Part shown: piece by piece, positions 51,183 through 60,186 of the stretch | How positions within the stretch are numbered: the first letter of the stretch is position 1 | How the letters are laid out: each line of letters opens with the position of its first letter | DNA from: Glacieibacterium arshaanense | GTDB lineage: Bacteria > Pseudomonadota > Alphaproteobacteria > Sphingomonadales > Sphingomonadaceae | NCBI RefSeq assembly: GCF_004681125.1 | Contig: NZ_SIHO01000002.1 | Coordinates: 1,085,414-1,149,413, forward strand | DNA: 64,000 nucleotides | Direction of reading: 5' to 3' | Program-made: the position numbers and the translations under genes | Notes under the pieces: generated by a model | Database searches by the model: none | Seen by the model: the letters and a program-made list of their open reading frames with translations, nothing else | What the model was told of the DNA's origin: nothing

Positions 51183-52507
51183 GCGAATACCCTCGCTGTG
51201 TTGTTGCCCGATGCGTTTGCACCGTTGCCGTCATAGTTGGTCTTGGCGCCGTCGAACTTGGTGTAGGCGGTGTACTGGAATCCTACGCGCAGGTTGAGGT
51301 AGGGGCTCGGCGAATCCGAGGCGCCGAACGGCGTGCCGTCGATCTGGAACGTCGCGCCCGCGCTGTTCGGGCTACCCGTGAAACTGCCGCCGTAGAGCAG
51401 CGCATCGGCAGACCCTGAAGTCGAAAACAGCTGCACGGTGCCGCCGATGTGGTTGCGCCAGTAATAGGACGCATCGGCGCGGATATCGGTCAGGTGGTTG
51501 TTATAGTTCGACGCAATGCCGAGCATATCGGACGCCCCCAGCGTCTGAGTTTCGTGGACGTAGCGCGCATTGAGCGTGAACATGTCGCCCGCGCCGGTCG
51601 TATATTGCCATGAACCATCGAGGCCGAGATCGACATAGCGGTCAGTGAGCCCGGTGCTGGTGTCGCGGCCCGGCACCATGTTGGCCCATAGGCCGTAGGC
51701 GCCAATCTGGATGTTCTGCGACCCGAACACCTTCTGGTAGGCGACGCGGGCATAGGGCGCGATGCCGCTGATGCTGCCGGGCGCGTAAGGGTCAGCGCCG
51801 AGCCACGTCAGGGTGCCGGCCTTGGGCGAGCCGTAGCCGCCGCCTTCGAGATAGATGCTCTGGTTGATCCACGCATAGCCGGTCACGCCGACGGTGGTCT
51901 GCGCCAGCCCGCCGGCAATCAGCGGCGCGGCGGCGGGGCCGGGTGCCAACCCGGAGTCGGTATACGGGAAGCCCCAGGCGGTGAGCGTGTTCCACAGGTC
52001 CTGCACCGTCGGCGAGTTGTTGACGCTGGTCCCGAACAACACCTCGGTGCTGCCGATCATCGTGCTGGTGACGCCGCGCAGATCGACATTGTCCCACGCC
52101 CAGGCCTTGGCAACACCGTCGTAGGTTGTCTGGACGAAGCCGCCGAAATGCTGGCCGATGCCACCCGCGACAAAGACGCTGAACTGGTCGATGGCGATGT
52201 TGTTGTTGAGGCTGAGCGCCGGGGCGGGCGGTTCGGCCTGGTCATCCTTGGTGTGCACGCCCGAGACGACAACCATTGCAGCAAGCGGATTGCTGAAGCC
52301 GCCGATGCGTTGCGTGTAGCCGCGGATCTTGAACTCGCGCCCGAATAGCGTGAGCTGCGGTCCGAAGCCGCCGACATGGCACGACTGGCACGGCTGGCCG
52401 GTCTGGATGGCGAAACTGGGGACGGCGAAGGCGGGTGTCGACGCCAGACCAATCATGAATAAAAATAATGCAAAAAAGCGGCGAGCATAAGAACGAATGC
52501 CCGGCAT
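51167..52507 (-). CDS. Cyc2-like outer membrane cytochrome-porin fusion
   Basis: 446-residue protein joining a monoheme site to an outer-membrane barrel. The signal peptide (about 1-28) is followed by FAIQTGQPCQSCHVGG with heme motif C40-Q-S-C43-H44 and then LTLFGREFKIRGY, the arrangement characteristic of Cyc2-type fused cytochrome-porins. The remaining 380 residues alternate as beta strands rich in Gly, Tyr and Trp, ending in Phe (FAWFAF), as BAM-inserted barrels do. In iron oxidisers Cyc2 takes electrons from extracellular Fe(II). Here the role is inferred; related proteins of unknown role may exist. I chose ATG 52507 with AAGAAG upstream. Confidence 0.82.
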   Translation of the reverse strand: MPGIRSYARRFFALFLFMIGLASTPAFAVPSFAIQTGQPCQSCHVGGFGPQLTLFGREFKIRGYTQRIGGFSNPLAAMVVVSGVHTKDDQAEPPAPALSLNNNIAIDQFSVFVAGGIGQHFGGFVQTTYDGVAKAWAWDNVDLRGVTSTMIGSTEVLFGTSVNNSPTVQDLWNTLTAWGFPYTDSGLAPGPAAAPLIAGGLAQTTVGVTGYAWINQSIYLEGGGYGSPKAGTLTWLGADPYAPGSISGIAPYARVAYQKVFGSQNIQIGAYGLWANMVPGRDTSTGLTDRYVDLGLDGSWQYTTGAGDMFTLNARYVHETQTLGASDMLGIASNYNNHLTDIRADASYYWRNHIGGTVQLFSTSGSADALLYGGSFTGSPNSAGATFQIDGTPFGASDSPSPYLNLRVGFQYTAYTKFDGAKTNYDGNGANASGNNTARVFAWFAF

Positions 52508-52663
52508 ATCTTCTTGATAACGCATATCAATACCCACTTTGCGACTCAGCCGTTCCGACTATTTGCGGGTATAGGTGCAACAATATATCATGAGTCAACG
52601 CAATTTACGGCGCTGCAGTGCAACACGCCGGATTTTGCGACGAACCGAGTTTTGACGGCGGTG

Positions 52664-53569
52664 CTACGCCGCCTTGGGTTCCCCGGCGATGTCCTTGTCG
52701 ACATGGCCGACGGGGTCGATGTGGATCAGGATTTCAGCGCCGGGAAACTCGGCCGCGACATTGGCTTCGACGGCATCGACGACATCATGCGCTTCCAGCA
52801 CGGTCATCTCGGCGGGCAGCCAGATGTGGAACTGGATGAAGTCGTTGCTGCCGCTGCTGCGCGTCCGCAAATCGTGGACGCCGTAGACCTGCGGGTGGTT
52901 GCCGGCGACGCGCACCAGTTGCTCGCGCCGTTCGGGCGGCCATTCGCGGTCCATCAGCATGTCGATGGCGTGGCGTGCGGCGCTATAGGCACCCCAGGCC
53001 AGATAGACGGCTATCCCCAGCCCGAACGCCGCATCGGCGCCGTGGACGCCGAGCACGACATCGAGGATCAGCGCGACGATGACCGACAGGTTGAGCAGCA
53101 GGTCCGACTGGTAATGCAACTGGTCGGTGCCGATGGCGATCGACCCCGTGACGCGCACGACATGGCGCTGATAGGCCACTAGCGCCAGCGTCAGCACCAG
53201 CGCCACCACCGATACGCCGATGCCGAGATCGGCGCGCGTCGGCACTTCGGGATTGCCGAACTGCTGGATGGCGCGCCAGCCGATGCCGACCGCCGACCCC
53301 ATGATCAGCAGCGTCTGCATCAGCGCCGCAATCGCCTCGGCCTTGCCATGGCCGAAGCGGTGTTCGGCGTCGGCCGGCTGTGCGGCCAGCCCGACCGCGA
53401 ACAGCGTCACCAGCGAGGCCATCAGATCGAGCGTCGTGTCGGCGGCCGAGCCGAGCATCGACACCGAGCCCGTCGCCCAGGCCGCCCAGACCTTCAGCCC
53501 GAGCAGTGCCACGGCGACGCTGACCGAGGCAAAGGCGGCACGGCGATTGAGTTTTCCGGCCGGCGTCAT
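52664..53569 (-). CDS. Cation diffusion facilitator (FieF-like)
   Basis: 301-residue CDF-family divalent metal/proton antiporter exporting Zn2+, Fe2+ or similar. Six hydrophobic helices; the intramembrane metal site residues appear in GSAADTTLDL (Asp) and HYQSDLLLNL (HxxxD), and the cytosolic C-terminal domain contains the metal-bridging His residues (FIQFHIWLP, HDVVDAVE, ILIHIDP). Length and motifs match FieF/YiiP. The start at 53569 follows pdxH by 10 bases, so both share a transcript. Confidence 0.93.
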   Translation of the reverse strand: MTPAGKLNRRAAFASVSVAVALLGLKVWAAWATGSVSMLGSAADTTLDLMASLVTLFAVGLAAQPADAEHRFGHGKAEAIAALMQTLLIMGSAVGIGWRAIQQFGNPEVPTRADLGIGVSVVALVLTLALVAYQRHVVRVTGSIAIGTDQLHYQSDLLLNLSVIVALILDVVLGVHGADAAFGLGIAVYLAWGAYSAARHAIDMLMDREWPPERREQLVRVAGNHPQVYGVHDLRTRSSGSNDFIQFHIWLPAEMTVLEAHDVVDAVEANVAAEFPGAEILIHIDPVGHVDKDIAGEPKAA

Positions 53570-53579
53570 GCGGCAATCC

Positions 53580-54158
53580 TCATGGGAACAGCAGGCTGGC
53601 TGCCCATCCGCCGTCGCTGCGCATGTAGCGTGTCCGGTCATGGTGGCGGAAATCGCGCGCTTCCCAGAACTCGATGGCGCTCGGCACGACGCGGAACCCC
53701 GACCAGCGTGGCGGGCGCGGCACGTCGCCGCCGTCAAAGCGCGCCGACGCAGCGGCAAAGCGGTCGTCGAACGTCGCGCGCGCTGCCATCGGCCGCGACT
53801 GGTCCGAGGCCCAGGCGCCCAGCTGCGAGTCGCGCGGGCGGGTGGCGAAATAGGCGTCGGCCTCGGCGGCGCTCACCGGCTCGGCACGGCCTTCGATGCG
53901 GACCTGGCGGCCGCGCGACTTCCAGTGGAAATCGAGCCCGACCAGTGGGTTGGCGGCAATGTCATTGCCCTTGTGACTGTCGAGATTGGTGTAAAAAACA
54001 AAGCCGGCTTCATCCCATGCCTTGAGCAGCACGACGCGCACGCTCGGCTGGCCGGCGGGGCTGACGGTGGCGAGCGCCATGGCATTCGCGTCGTTCGGCT
54101 CGCTTTCCCACGCTGCGGCCAGCCAGTCGGCAAAAAGGGCGAAGGGATCGTTGCTCAT
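53580..54158 (-). CDS. pdxH: Pyridoxine/pyridoxamine 5'-phosphate oxidase
   Basis: FMN-dependent enzyme making pyridoxal 5'-phosphate from PNP or PMP. 192 residues. FMN and substrate contacts are visible: PSVRVVLLKAWDEAGFVFYTN, SHKGNDIAANP, RGRQVRIEG and the C-terminal RTRYMRSD-type motif. ATG 54158 is chosen; the frame runs on upstream but overlaps other genes. It is divergent from the DnaJ-like gene. Confidence 0.94.
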   Translation of the reverse strand: MSNDPFALFADWLAAAWESEPNDANAMALATVSPAGQPSVRVVLLKAWDEAGFVFYTNLDSHKGNDIAANPLVGLDFHWKSRGRQVRIEGRAEPVSAAEADAYFATRPRDSQLGAWASDQSRPMAARATFDDRFAAASARFDGGDVPRPPRWSGFRVVPSAIEFWEARDFRHHDRTRYMRSDGGWAASLLFP

Positions 54159-54258
54159 CCAGCCTCTGTAGCGCCCGCAACGCCTTGCGGCAATTAAACT
54201 CCAGCCGCGTCGCAGCGGCCCTTTACACCGGCACACTGTGACCCCACATGACAATGCT

Positions 54259-54274
54259 GTTGCAATGGTGCAAC
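54259..54274. promoter_or_regulatory. Inverted repeat upstream of the DnaJ-like gene
   Basis: GTTGCA-ATGG-TGCAAC, a perfect 6-base inverted repeat about 38 bases from the ATG and 100 bases from the divergent pdxH start. It could be an operator or a leader hairpin. It does not match the CIRCE element. Confidence 0.35.
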
Positions 54275-54311
54275 ACTGGACAATGACCTGCCCCTGTGGT
54301 GAGCGGAGAGA

Positions 54312-55262
54312 ATGAGCGATCCTTACGCAATACTTGGTGTGACGCGGAGCGCGAGCGCGGCCGAAATCAAAAAGGCCTATCGCAAGCTTGCGAAGGAAAA
54401 TCACCCCGACAAGAATGCCGACAATCCCAAGGCGCTTGAAAAGTTCAAGGCGGCATCGTCGGCCTATGCGCTGCTGTCCGACGAAAAGACCCGCGGCCAA
54501 TATGATCGCGGCGAAATCGACGGCGACGGCCAGCCCAAGGCGCCTGCCGGCTTCGGCGGCGGCGGCAACCCATTCGGCGGCGGCTTTCAGGGCGGTGGTC
54601 GCCCCGGTGCCGGCCCGCAGGGCTTCGACTTCGGCGGCGACGCCGGTGACATTTTCTCCGAACTTTTCGGCGGCCGCGGTCGTGGCGGCGGCAATCCGTT
54701 CGGCGGCGGTTTCGAAACCCGCCAGCGCGCCCCGCAAAAGGGCGCCGATGTCGCCTACCGTCTGATGGTGCCGTTCGAGGATGCGGCGACACTCAAGCCG
54801 CAGCGCATCACGCTGCGCAACGGCAAGACACTCGATCTCAAGCTGCCCGCAGGTTTCACCGCCGAAAAGCCGCTGCGCATGACAGGCCAGGGCGATGAAG
54901 GCCCCGGTGGTCCCGGTGCGGCGCTGATCACGCTCGAAGTCGCCAAGCATCGCTTTTTCGTCCGTGACGGCGATGACGTGCTGCTCGACCTGCCGGTGCG
55001 ACTGCACGAGGCGGTGCTCGGTGCCAAGCTCAAGGTGCCGACGGTCGACGGTGCGGTCATGCTCGGCATTCCGGCAGGGTCGACGACGGGCAAGATTTTG
55101 CGCCTGCGCGGCAAGGGTTTCAGCCGTGCCGACGGCACCCGCGGTGACCAGCTGGTAACGCTGCAGGTCGATCTGCCCGCCGATGACGCGGCGCTCAAGG
55201 CGTTTGCCGAAACCTGGCGCGACGACCGCCGCAATCCCCGCGCCGCGCTCGGCGTCGACTAG
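54312..55262 (+). CDS. DnaJ-like co-chaperone (CbpA type)
   Basis: 316-residue type II J-domain protein stimulating DnaK. N-terminal J domain with HPD (H31-P-D) in [10 protein letters not shown], then a Gly/Phe-rich linker ([14 protein letters not shown], repeated) and two C-terminal substrate-binding beta domains ([26 protein letters not shown]). The cysteine-rich zinc domain of DnaJ is absent, so it is CbpA/DjlA-like rather than the main DnaJ. AGCGGAGAG precedes the ATG. Confidence 0.92.
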   Translation: MSDPYAILGVTRSASAAEIKKAYRKLAKENHPDKNADNPKALEKFKAASSAYALLSDEKTRGQYDRGEIDGDGQPKAPAGFGGGGNPFGGGFQGGGRPGAGPQGFDFGGDAGDIFSELFGGRGRGGGNPFGGGFETRQRAPQKGADVAYRLMVPFEDAATLKPQRITLRNGKTLDLKLPAGFTAEKPLRMTGQGDEGPGGPGAALITLEVAKHRFFVRDGDDVLLDLPVRLHEAVLGAKLKVPTVDGAVMLGIPAGSTTGKILRLRGKGFSRADGTRGDQLVTLQVDLPADDAALKAFAETWRDDRRNPRAALGVD

Positions 55263-55271
55263 GCGCCAGGC

Positions 55272-56195
55272 GTGCGGCTGCCGGCCACAGTGCGAGGGGC
55301 ATTCCGCCGGTTTATCGCGACCAACTACTGGGCCTGGTCGGTCATGGTGCAGACGCTGTCGGGCACCTGGCGCGACGGCTTCGCCAACGCCGGCAACCTC
55401 GCATACCTGTCGCTGGTCACGCTGTTTCCGTTCTTCATCGTCGTCGCGGTGGTGGCGGGCGCTTTCGGGGCGTCGGATGACGGCATGCGCGCGGTGACGC
55501 TGTTCCTCGATGCGCTGCCGGCGCAGGTCGTCGGCTCGTTGCGCGGCCCGATCGATGAAGTCGTCCGCCACGCAGCAGAGGCGACGGGGCCGCTGCTCGT
55601 GGTCAGCCTCGTGCTGATGCTGTGGACGATTTCGAGCACCATCGAGGCCATCCGCGACATTCTCCACGCGGCCTATCAGGTCAAATCGGACGAGGCGTTC
55701 TGGCGCTACCGGCTTGGGTCAGTGCTGCTGATTTTCGTCGCGGTCGGGGTGATGATGCTGGCGTTCGCGTTCCAGCTGGCGATGACCAGCGTCGAGGCGG
55801 TTTTCGCGCAGTTTCTCCCCGTCGCATCGGCGACGTTCGACCGGCTCGGCATCGGCCGGCTGGTGCCCGTGGCGGTCATGCTGGCGACGCTGTACGTGAC
55901 CATCTGGAGCCTGACACCGCTGCGTTACCGCGGCGGCGACTATCTCGTCTGGCCCGGGGTCGCGCTGACTATCGGCGTCTGGCTCGGCACGACGATGCTG
56001 CTGCCGCCGCTGCTCAGCCACCTGACCGGTTATGACCGCACCTATGGCAGCTTCGCCGGCGTCATCATCGCGCTGTTGTTCTTCTATATCATCGGCATGG
56101 GTCTGGTGCTCGGCATCCACCTCAACGCGGCACTGGCGATTGTGCCGCGATTGCGCCAGAAGAAGCGTCCAATCGCACCGATTCAGGGAGCCTGA
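55272..56195 (+). CDS. YihY/virulence factor BrkB family membrane protein
   Basis: 307-residue inner-membrane protein of the YihY/BrkB family, once mis-called ribonuclease BN; transport function is suspected but not established. About six hydrophobic segments and the motifs NLAYLSLVTLFPFFIVVAV, RYRGGDYLVWPG and SHLTGYDRTYGSFAGVI are typical. GTG start. Its stop is one base before the GTG of fabI, so they are co-transcribed. Confidence 0.9.
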   Translation: MRLPATVRGAFRRFIATNYWAWSVMVQTLSGTWRDGFANAGNLAYLSLVTLFPFFIVVAVVAGAFGASDDGMRAVTLFLDALPAQVVGSLRGPIDEVVRHAAEATGPLLVVSLVLMLWTISSTIEAIRDILHAAYQVKSDEAFWRYRLGSVLLIFVAVGVMMLAFAFQLAMTSVEAVFAQFLPVASATFDRLGIGRLVPVAVMLATLYVTIWSLTPLRYRGGDYLVWPGVALTIGVWLGTTMLLPPLLSHLTGYDRTYGSFAGVIIALLFFYIIGMGLVLGIHLNAALAIVPRLRQKKRPIAPIQGA

Positions 56196-56196
56196 A

Positions 56197-57012
56197 GTGG
56201 CAGAACCAAAAAGCGGCATCATGGCAGGCAAGCGCGGCCTCATCATGGGTGTCGCCAACGACCGCTCGCTGGCGTGGGGCATCGCGCAGGCGGTGGCCGC
56301 GCAGGGCGGCGAGATTGCCTTCAGCTTCCAGGGCGAGGCGCTCGAAAAGCGCGTGCGGCCTTTGGCCGAATCGCTTGGTGCCGATTTCCTGATCGAATGC
56401 GATGTCGCCGATCCGGCATCGATGGACGCCGCCTTTGCGACGCTGGCGGCACGCTGGCCGACGATCGACTTTGTCGTCCACGCCATCGGCTTTTCGGACA
56501 AGAACGAGCTGCGCGGCCGCTATGTCGATACCAGTATCGAAAATTTCGCGATGACGATGAACATCAGCGTGTTCAGCTTCACTGATGTCGCGCGCCGCGT
56601 GCTGCCGCTGATGAAGGCCGGCGGCAGTCTGCTGACGCTGAGCTACTACGGCGCCGAAAAGGTCATTCCGCACTACAACGTCATGGGCGTGGCGAAGGCC
56701 GCACTCGAAGCCTCGGTCAAATATCTGGCGATGGACCTCGGCCCCGAAAACATTCGCGTCAACGCGATCTCGGCCGGCCCGATCAAGACGCTGGCCGCCA
56801 GCGGCATCGGCGACTTCCGCTACATTCTGAAATGGAACGAGCATAACGCACCGCTGCGCCGCAACGTCACCATCGAGGATGTCGGCGGCGCCGGTGCCTA
56901 TCTGCTCAGCCACCTCGCCAGCGGCGTCACCGGCGAAATCCATCACGTCGATGCCGGCTACAACGTCATCGGCATGAAGGCCGAAGACGCGCCCGACATG
57001 AGCGTCGTGTGA
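56197..57012 (+). CDS. fabI: Enoyl-[acyl-carrier-protein] reductase (NADH)
   Basis: Last reduction step of each fatty acid elongation cycle and target of triclosan. 271 residues of the SDR-like FabI family. Seen: [17 protein letters not shown] (cofactor loop), the active-site Tyr and Lys in [11 protein letters not shown], and [14 protein letters not shown]. The start is GTG 56197, one base after the brkB stop and with CAGGGAG upstream; an ATG at 56221 is less likely. Its stop overlaps the aroC start (GTGTGA). Confidence 0.95.
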   Translation: MAEPKSGIMAGKRGLIMGVANDRSLAWGIAQAVAAQGGEIAFSFQGEALEKRVRPLAESLGADFLIECDVADPASMDAAFATLAARWPTIDFVVHAIGFSDKNELRGRYVDTSIENFAMTMNISVFSFTDVARRVLPLMKAGGSLLTLSYYGAEKVIPHYNVMGVAKAALEASVKYLAMDLGPENIRVNAISAGPIKTLAASGIGDFRYILKWNEHNAPLRRNVTIEDVGGAGAYLLSHLASGVTGEIHHVDAGYNVIGMKAEDAPDMSVV

Positions 57013-58079
57013 GCTACAACAGCTTCGGCAACCTCTTCCGCTTCACCACCTGGGGCGAATCGCACGGGCCGGCGCTTGGCGCGGTCGTTGACGGCTGCCC
57101 GCCGGGGCTGGCGCTGAGCGAGGCCGATTTGCAGCCGTGGCTCGACAAGCGGCGGCCGGGCACATCGCGCTTCACGACGCAGCGGCAGGAGCCCGACGCG
57201 GTGCGCATCCTTTCGGGGGTGTACGAAGGCCGCACCACCGGCACGCCGATTTCGCTGATGATCGAGAATGTCGACCAGCGCTCGAAGGACTATTCGGAGG
57301 TGGCGCGTGCCTATCGCCCCGGCCATGCCGACTACGCCTATGACGCCAAATACGGCCTGCGCGACCCGCGTGGCGGCGGGCGGTCATCGGCACGTGAAAC
57401 CGCAGCGCGCGTCGCGGCGGGCGGAGTGGCGCGACTGGTCATTCCCGAGGTCAAGATTCGCGCCTATCTCGTTGAAATCGGCGGCATCGCTATCGACCGC
57501 AGCCGCTTCGACGACGCGGAAATCGACAACAACCCGTTCTTCTGTCCCGATGCCGGCACCGTGCCGCTGTGGGAAGCCGCGCTCGACGCCGCACGCAAGT
57601 CGGGGTCGTCGCTCGGCGCCATCGTCGAATGCGTCGCCGACGGCGTGCCGGCAGGCTGGGGCGCACCGCTCTATGCCAAGCTCGACAGCCAGTTGGCGGC
57701 TGCGTGCATGAGCATCAATGCGGTCAAGGGCGTCGAAATCGGTGATGGCTTCGGCGTGGCGCGATTGCGCGGCGAGGACAATGCCGATGCGATGCGCCCG
57801 GGTAATGACGGACCGCTATTTCTCGCCAATCACGCCGGCGGCATCGTGGGCGGCATCTCGACCGGTCAGCCGGTGGTGGTGCGCATGGCGTTGAAGCCGA
57901 CCTCGTCGATCCTGACGCCGGTGCAGACGATTACCCGCGACGGCGAAGCCACCGAAATCGTCACCAAGGGCCGCCACGACCCCTGCGTCGGCATCCGCGC
58001 TGCACCGGTGGCGGAAGCCATGATGGCACTGGTGCTGGCGGACGCGAAGTTGATGCAGCGCGGCCAGACCGGGCGGTAG
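57009..58079 (+). CDS. aroC: Chorismate synthase
   Basis: Converts EPSP to chorismate using reduced FMN, ending the shikimate pathway. 356 residues with the family signatures: [14 protein letters not shown] near the N terminus, [15 protein letters not shown], and the C-terminal substrate segment [21 protein letters not shown] start at 57009 overlapping the fabI stop, so fabI and aroC are translationally coupled. Confidence 0.97.
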   Translation: MSYNSFGNLFRFTTWGESHGPALGAVVDGCPPGLALSEADLQPWLDKRRPGTSRFTTQRQEPDAVRILSGVYEGRTTGTPISLMIENVDQRSKDYSEVARAYRPGHADYAYDAKYGLRDPRGGGRSSARETAARVAAGGVARLVIPEVKIRAYLVEIGGIAIDRSRFDDAEIDNNPFFCPDAGTVPLWEAALDAARKSGSSLGAIVECVADGVPAGWGAPLYAKLDSQLAAACMSINAVKGVEIGDGFGVARLRGEDNADAMRPGNDGPLFLANHAGGIVGGISTGQPVVVRMALKPTSSILTPVQTITRDGEATEIVTKGRHDPCVGIRAAPVAEAMMALVLADAKLMQRGQTGR

Positions 58080-58166
58080 GCTGCAGCGGCTAGGCTTGCC
58101 ATTGCTGCATCGCAGCGATAATGAGGCGCGCATCCAATCAACCCCAGTTTTCCGAACGGACCCAAC

Positions 58167-58589
58167 ATGGCCACCGAACGCACTTTCTCGATCATCAAGC
58201 CCGATGCGACGCGCCGCAACCTGACCGGTGCGATCAATGCCGTCATCGAAAATTCGGGGCTTCGTATCGTCGCGCAGAAGCGCCTGCAGCTGACCCGCGC
58301 ACAGGCCGAAGGTTTCTATGCCGTGCACCGCGAACGCGGCTTCTTCGGTGAACTCGTCGAGTTCATGATCTCGGGCCCGGTCGTGGTCCAGGTTCTCGAA
58401 GGCGACAACGCCGTGCTCGCCTACCGCGACATCATGGGCGCCACCAACCCGGCGAACGCCGCCGAAGGCACCATCCGCAAGCTGTTCGCCGAAAGCATTG
58501 AAGCCAATTCGGCGCATGGTTCGGACAGCCTCGAGAACGCCGCGATCGAGATCGCGTACTTCTTCGCGCAGACTGAAATTGTCGGCTGA
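58167..58589 (+). CDS. ndk: Nucleoside diphosphate kinase
   Basis: Transfers phosphate between NTPs and NDPs through a phosphohistidine. 140 residues, the normal size. The N terminus [15 protein letters not shown] and the active-site His117 in NSAHGSDS are intact. No strong promoter was identified. The 150 bases after the stop hold several hairpins. Confidence 0.97.
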   Translation: MATERTFSIIKPDATRRNLTGAINAVIENSGLRIVAQKRLQLTRAQAEGFYAVHRERGFFGELVEFMISGPVVVQVLEGDNAVLAYRDIMGATNPANAAEGTIRKLFAESIEANSAHGSDSLENAAIEIAYFFAQTEIVG

Positions 58590-58610
58590 GACGCGGCCAG
58601 CGCCTAACGT

Positions 58611-58690
58611 CAAATTTGCACTTGCGAATTTGCCGCTCGGCGCGGACTCGCGTCCAGCCCGGCCGGCGGGGCAGCGGCGATCACGCCGCT
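58611..58690. repeat. Pair of stem-loops downstream of ndk
   Basis: Stem-loop 1: CAAATTTGC-ACTT-GCGAATTTG (58611-58632, 8 of 9 pairs). Stem-loop 2: AGCGGCG-ATCA-CGCCGCT (58673-58690, perfect). Both lie in the non-coding gap between ndk and the convergent cupin gene. They may stabilise the ndk mRNA end or be remnants of a repetitive element. Confidence 0.45.
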
Positions 58691-58703
58691 GAACCCGTCC
58701 GAC

Positions 58704-58726
58704 GCGCGGGCTTTGCCCGCGCCTTT
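58704..58726. terminator. Intrinsic terminator candidate between ndk and the cupin gene
   Basis: Perfect GC-rich stem GCGCGGGC-TTT-GCCCGCGC followed by CTTTACTTC. The stem is strong and the T-run weak. It lies between convergent genes and may serve both. Confidence 0.55.
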
Positions 58727-58759
58727 ACTTCAAAACGCCCGCGCCAATCGCAGCGTCTG

Positions 58760-59230
58760 TTAACCGCCAACCTTCACCCAAGGCGGCAACGCCGGGTCCA
58801 CATCCGTCGACGTCACCGGCCCCATCCCGATAATCTGCACCACCGCCGGCGCGTCGCTGTTCGACCCGTCCCAATGCACGCCGCCCGCCGGATGGAACAT
58901 GAAGCTGCCCGCCGGCAGCGGCGTCGCCGCGGCCGGGTCGAAGCGCGCGCCAGTGCCGGCCGCCCAGCGTCCCTCAAGCACGGTGACATAGCGATCCTGG
59001 CTGTGGGAATGCGGCCGGTCCATCACATGCGGCGGAAAGCGCACGCGCACGACATAAATCCCCGGCTTCGACGGATCGCCATAGACTACGGCGGCGCGCA
59101 CGCCATGGCTGTCGGGCATCTCGCGCCACACCAGCTGGTCCGCCGGTACGACCATGAAGTCGCCCGCCACCGCCGTTGCCGCCAGTCCCGCACCCGCCAG
59201 CACCACTGCCACCGCCAAAGCCCGCATCAT
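58760..59230 (-). CDS. Exported cupin-domain protein
   Basis: 156-residue protein with signal peptide (MMRALAVAVVLAGAGLAATAVA) and one cupin barrel carrying likely metal ligands in RPHSHSQDRYVTVLEG (HxH...E pattern) and a later His in PAGGVHWDG. It could be an exported metal-dependent isomerase, dioxygenase or sensor; the substrate is unknown. Start ATG 59230 with AGGGAG upstream; ATG 59227 is equivalent. Confidence 0.82.
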   Translation of the reverse strand: MMRALAVAVVLAGAGLAATAVAGDFMVVPADQLVWREMPDSHGVRAAVVYGDPSKPGIYVVRVRFPPHVMDRPHSHSQDRYVTVLEGRWAAGTGARFDPAAATPLPAGSFMFHPAGGVHWDGSNSDAPAVVQIIGMGPVTSTDVDPALPPWVKVGG

Positions 59231-59319
59231 GCCCAGTCTCCCTGCGTCACCGCGCGCGGCGATAGTCCCATGCTTCGCCGCACGCTGCAAATGTGGGTCA
59301 GATCGGCAGCCCCGCCAGC

Positions 59320-60186
59320 CTATTTGCTGCCGCCCGCCGCTTGCTTCGCCAGATCCGCTTCGAACGCCGCTTGCGCGCTGCTGGCGATCGTCGCGAGCAG
59401 GTCGGGATCAACGAACGCCTGCGCGTCACCCGCGACTTGTCGTGCGTGGCGGCCGAGCACATCGGCTTGGTCAGGGTGCGGCGTCAGCACGATGTCGGCC
59501 TGCAGCGTCGCCAGGCGCGCGAAGGTTGCGCGAAAGTCGGCGACGATGCCGGGATAGCCGGTGTTTCCGACCAGGCGATTTCCCGCGACGGTGAAGCTGC
59601 ATGGGAACATGACTGCGTAGCTGCGCGAGCCCTCGCGTACGGTCATGCGCCAGCTGGTGCAGCCGGGCGTATGACCCGGCGTCAGGATCGGGGTGAGTGC
59701 GACGTCGCCCAGCGTCACCGGCACGCCGTCCGCCAGAATTGTATCGACCTTGACCGGCGGAAACTTGACCACGCCGTAGCTGGTGACGCTGGGCGGCGTG
59801 CCGCTTTCAAGCGCGCCACGGTCGCGTGCGGACGCCGCCAGCCGCGCCCCGCTGTCGGCCTTGAGCTGCGCCAGCCCCGCCGCATGGTCGAAATGTGCGT
59901 GGCTGTTTATCAGCAGCTTCACGTCGCGCATGCGGAAGCCGAGCGCGGCGATGTTGCGCTCGATCATCGGTACATTCTCTTCCATCGTGCCGTCGAGCAG
60001 CACCAGCCCGCCCGAGGTTTGGATCAGATACGCCGAAAGCCCCTTGCTGCCGACATAGTAGATCGGGCCGACGATGTGGAATGGCGTTTGCGCCTCGGTC
60101 CATGCGGGCGGATCGAGTCCCGCCCGCGCAGCGCTGCCGACAAACAACAGCGCGGCGATCGCCAGCGTCGTGTGTAGCAGCCTCAC
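59320..60186 (-). CDS. Subclass B3 metallo-beta-lactamase
   Basis: 288-residue periplasmic zinc hydrolase of the subclass B3 type. Signal peptide ends near residue 22 (LLFVGSAARA-GLD). Zinc ligands are all in place: H96-A-H98-F-D100-H101 in NSHAHFDHAAG, H172 in PGHTPGC and H237 in LTPHPDQ, the B3 pattern rather than B1. B3 enzymes hydrolyse penicillins, cephalosporins and often carbapenems; activity here is inferred. The GTG start overlaps the stop of purN (GTGA), an unusual context for a lactamase. Confidence 0.88.
   Translation of the reverse strand: MRLLHTTLAIAALLFVGSAARAGLDPPAWTEAQTPFHIVGPIYYVGSKGLSAYLIQTSGGLVLLDGTMEENVPMIERNIAALGFRMRDVKLLINSHAHFDHAAGLAQLKADSGARLAASARDRGALESGTPPSVTSYGVVKFPPVKVDTILADGVPVTLGDVALTPILTPGHTPGCTSWRMTVREGSRSYAVMFPCSFTVAGNRLVGNTGYPGIVADFRATFARLATLQADIVLTPHPDQADVLGRHARQVAGDAQAFVDPDLLATIASSAQAAFEADLAKQAAGGSK

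Noticed and set aside
53580-55667. Reading frame of pdxH extending about 500 codons further upstream
   Set aside because: The extension runs antisense through the DnaJ-like gene and into brkB. pdxH has a normal start at 54158 giving the normal family length.
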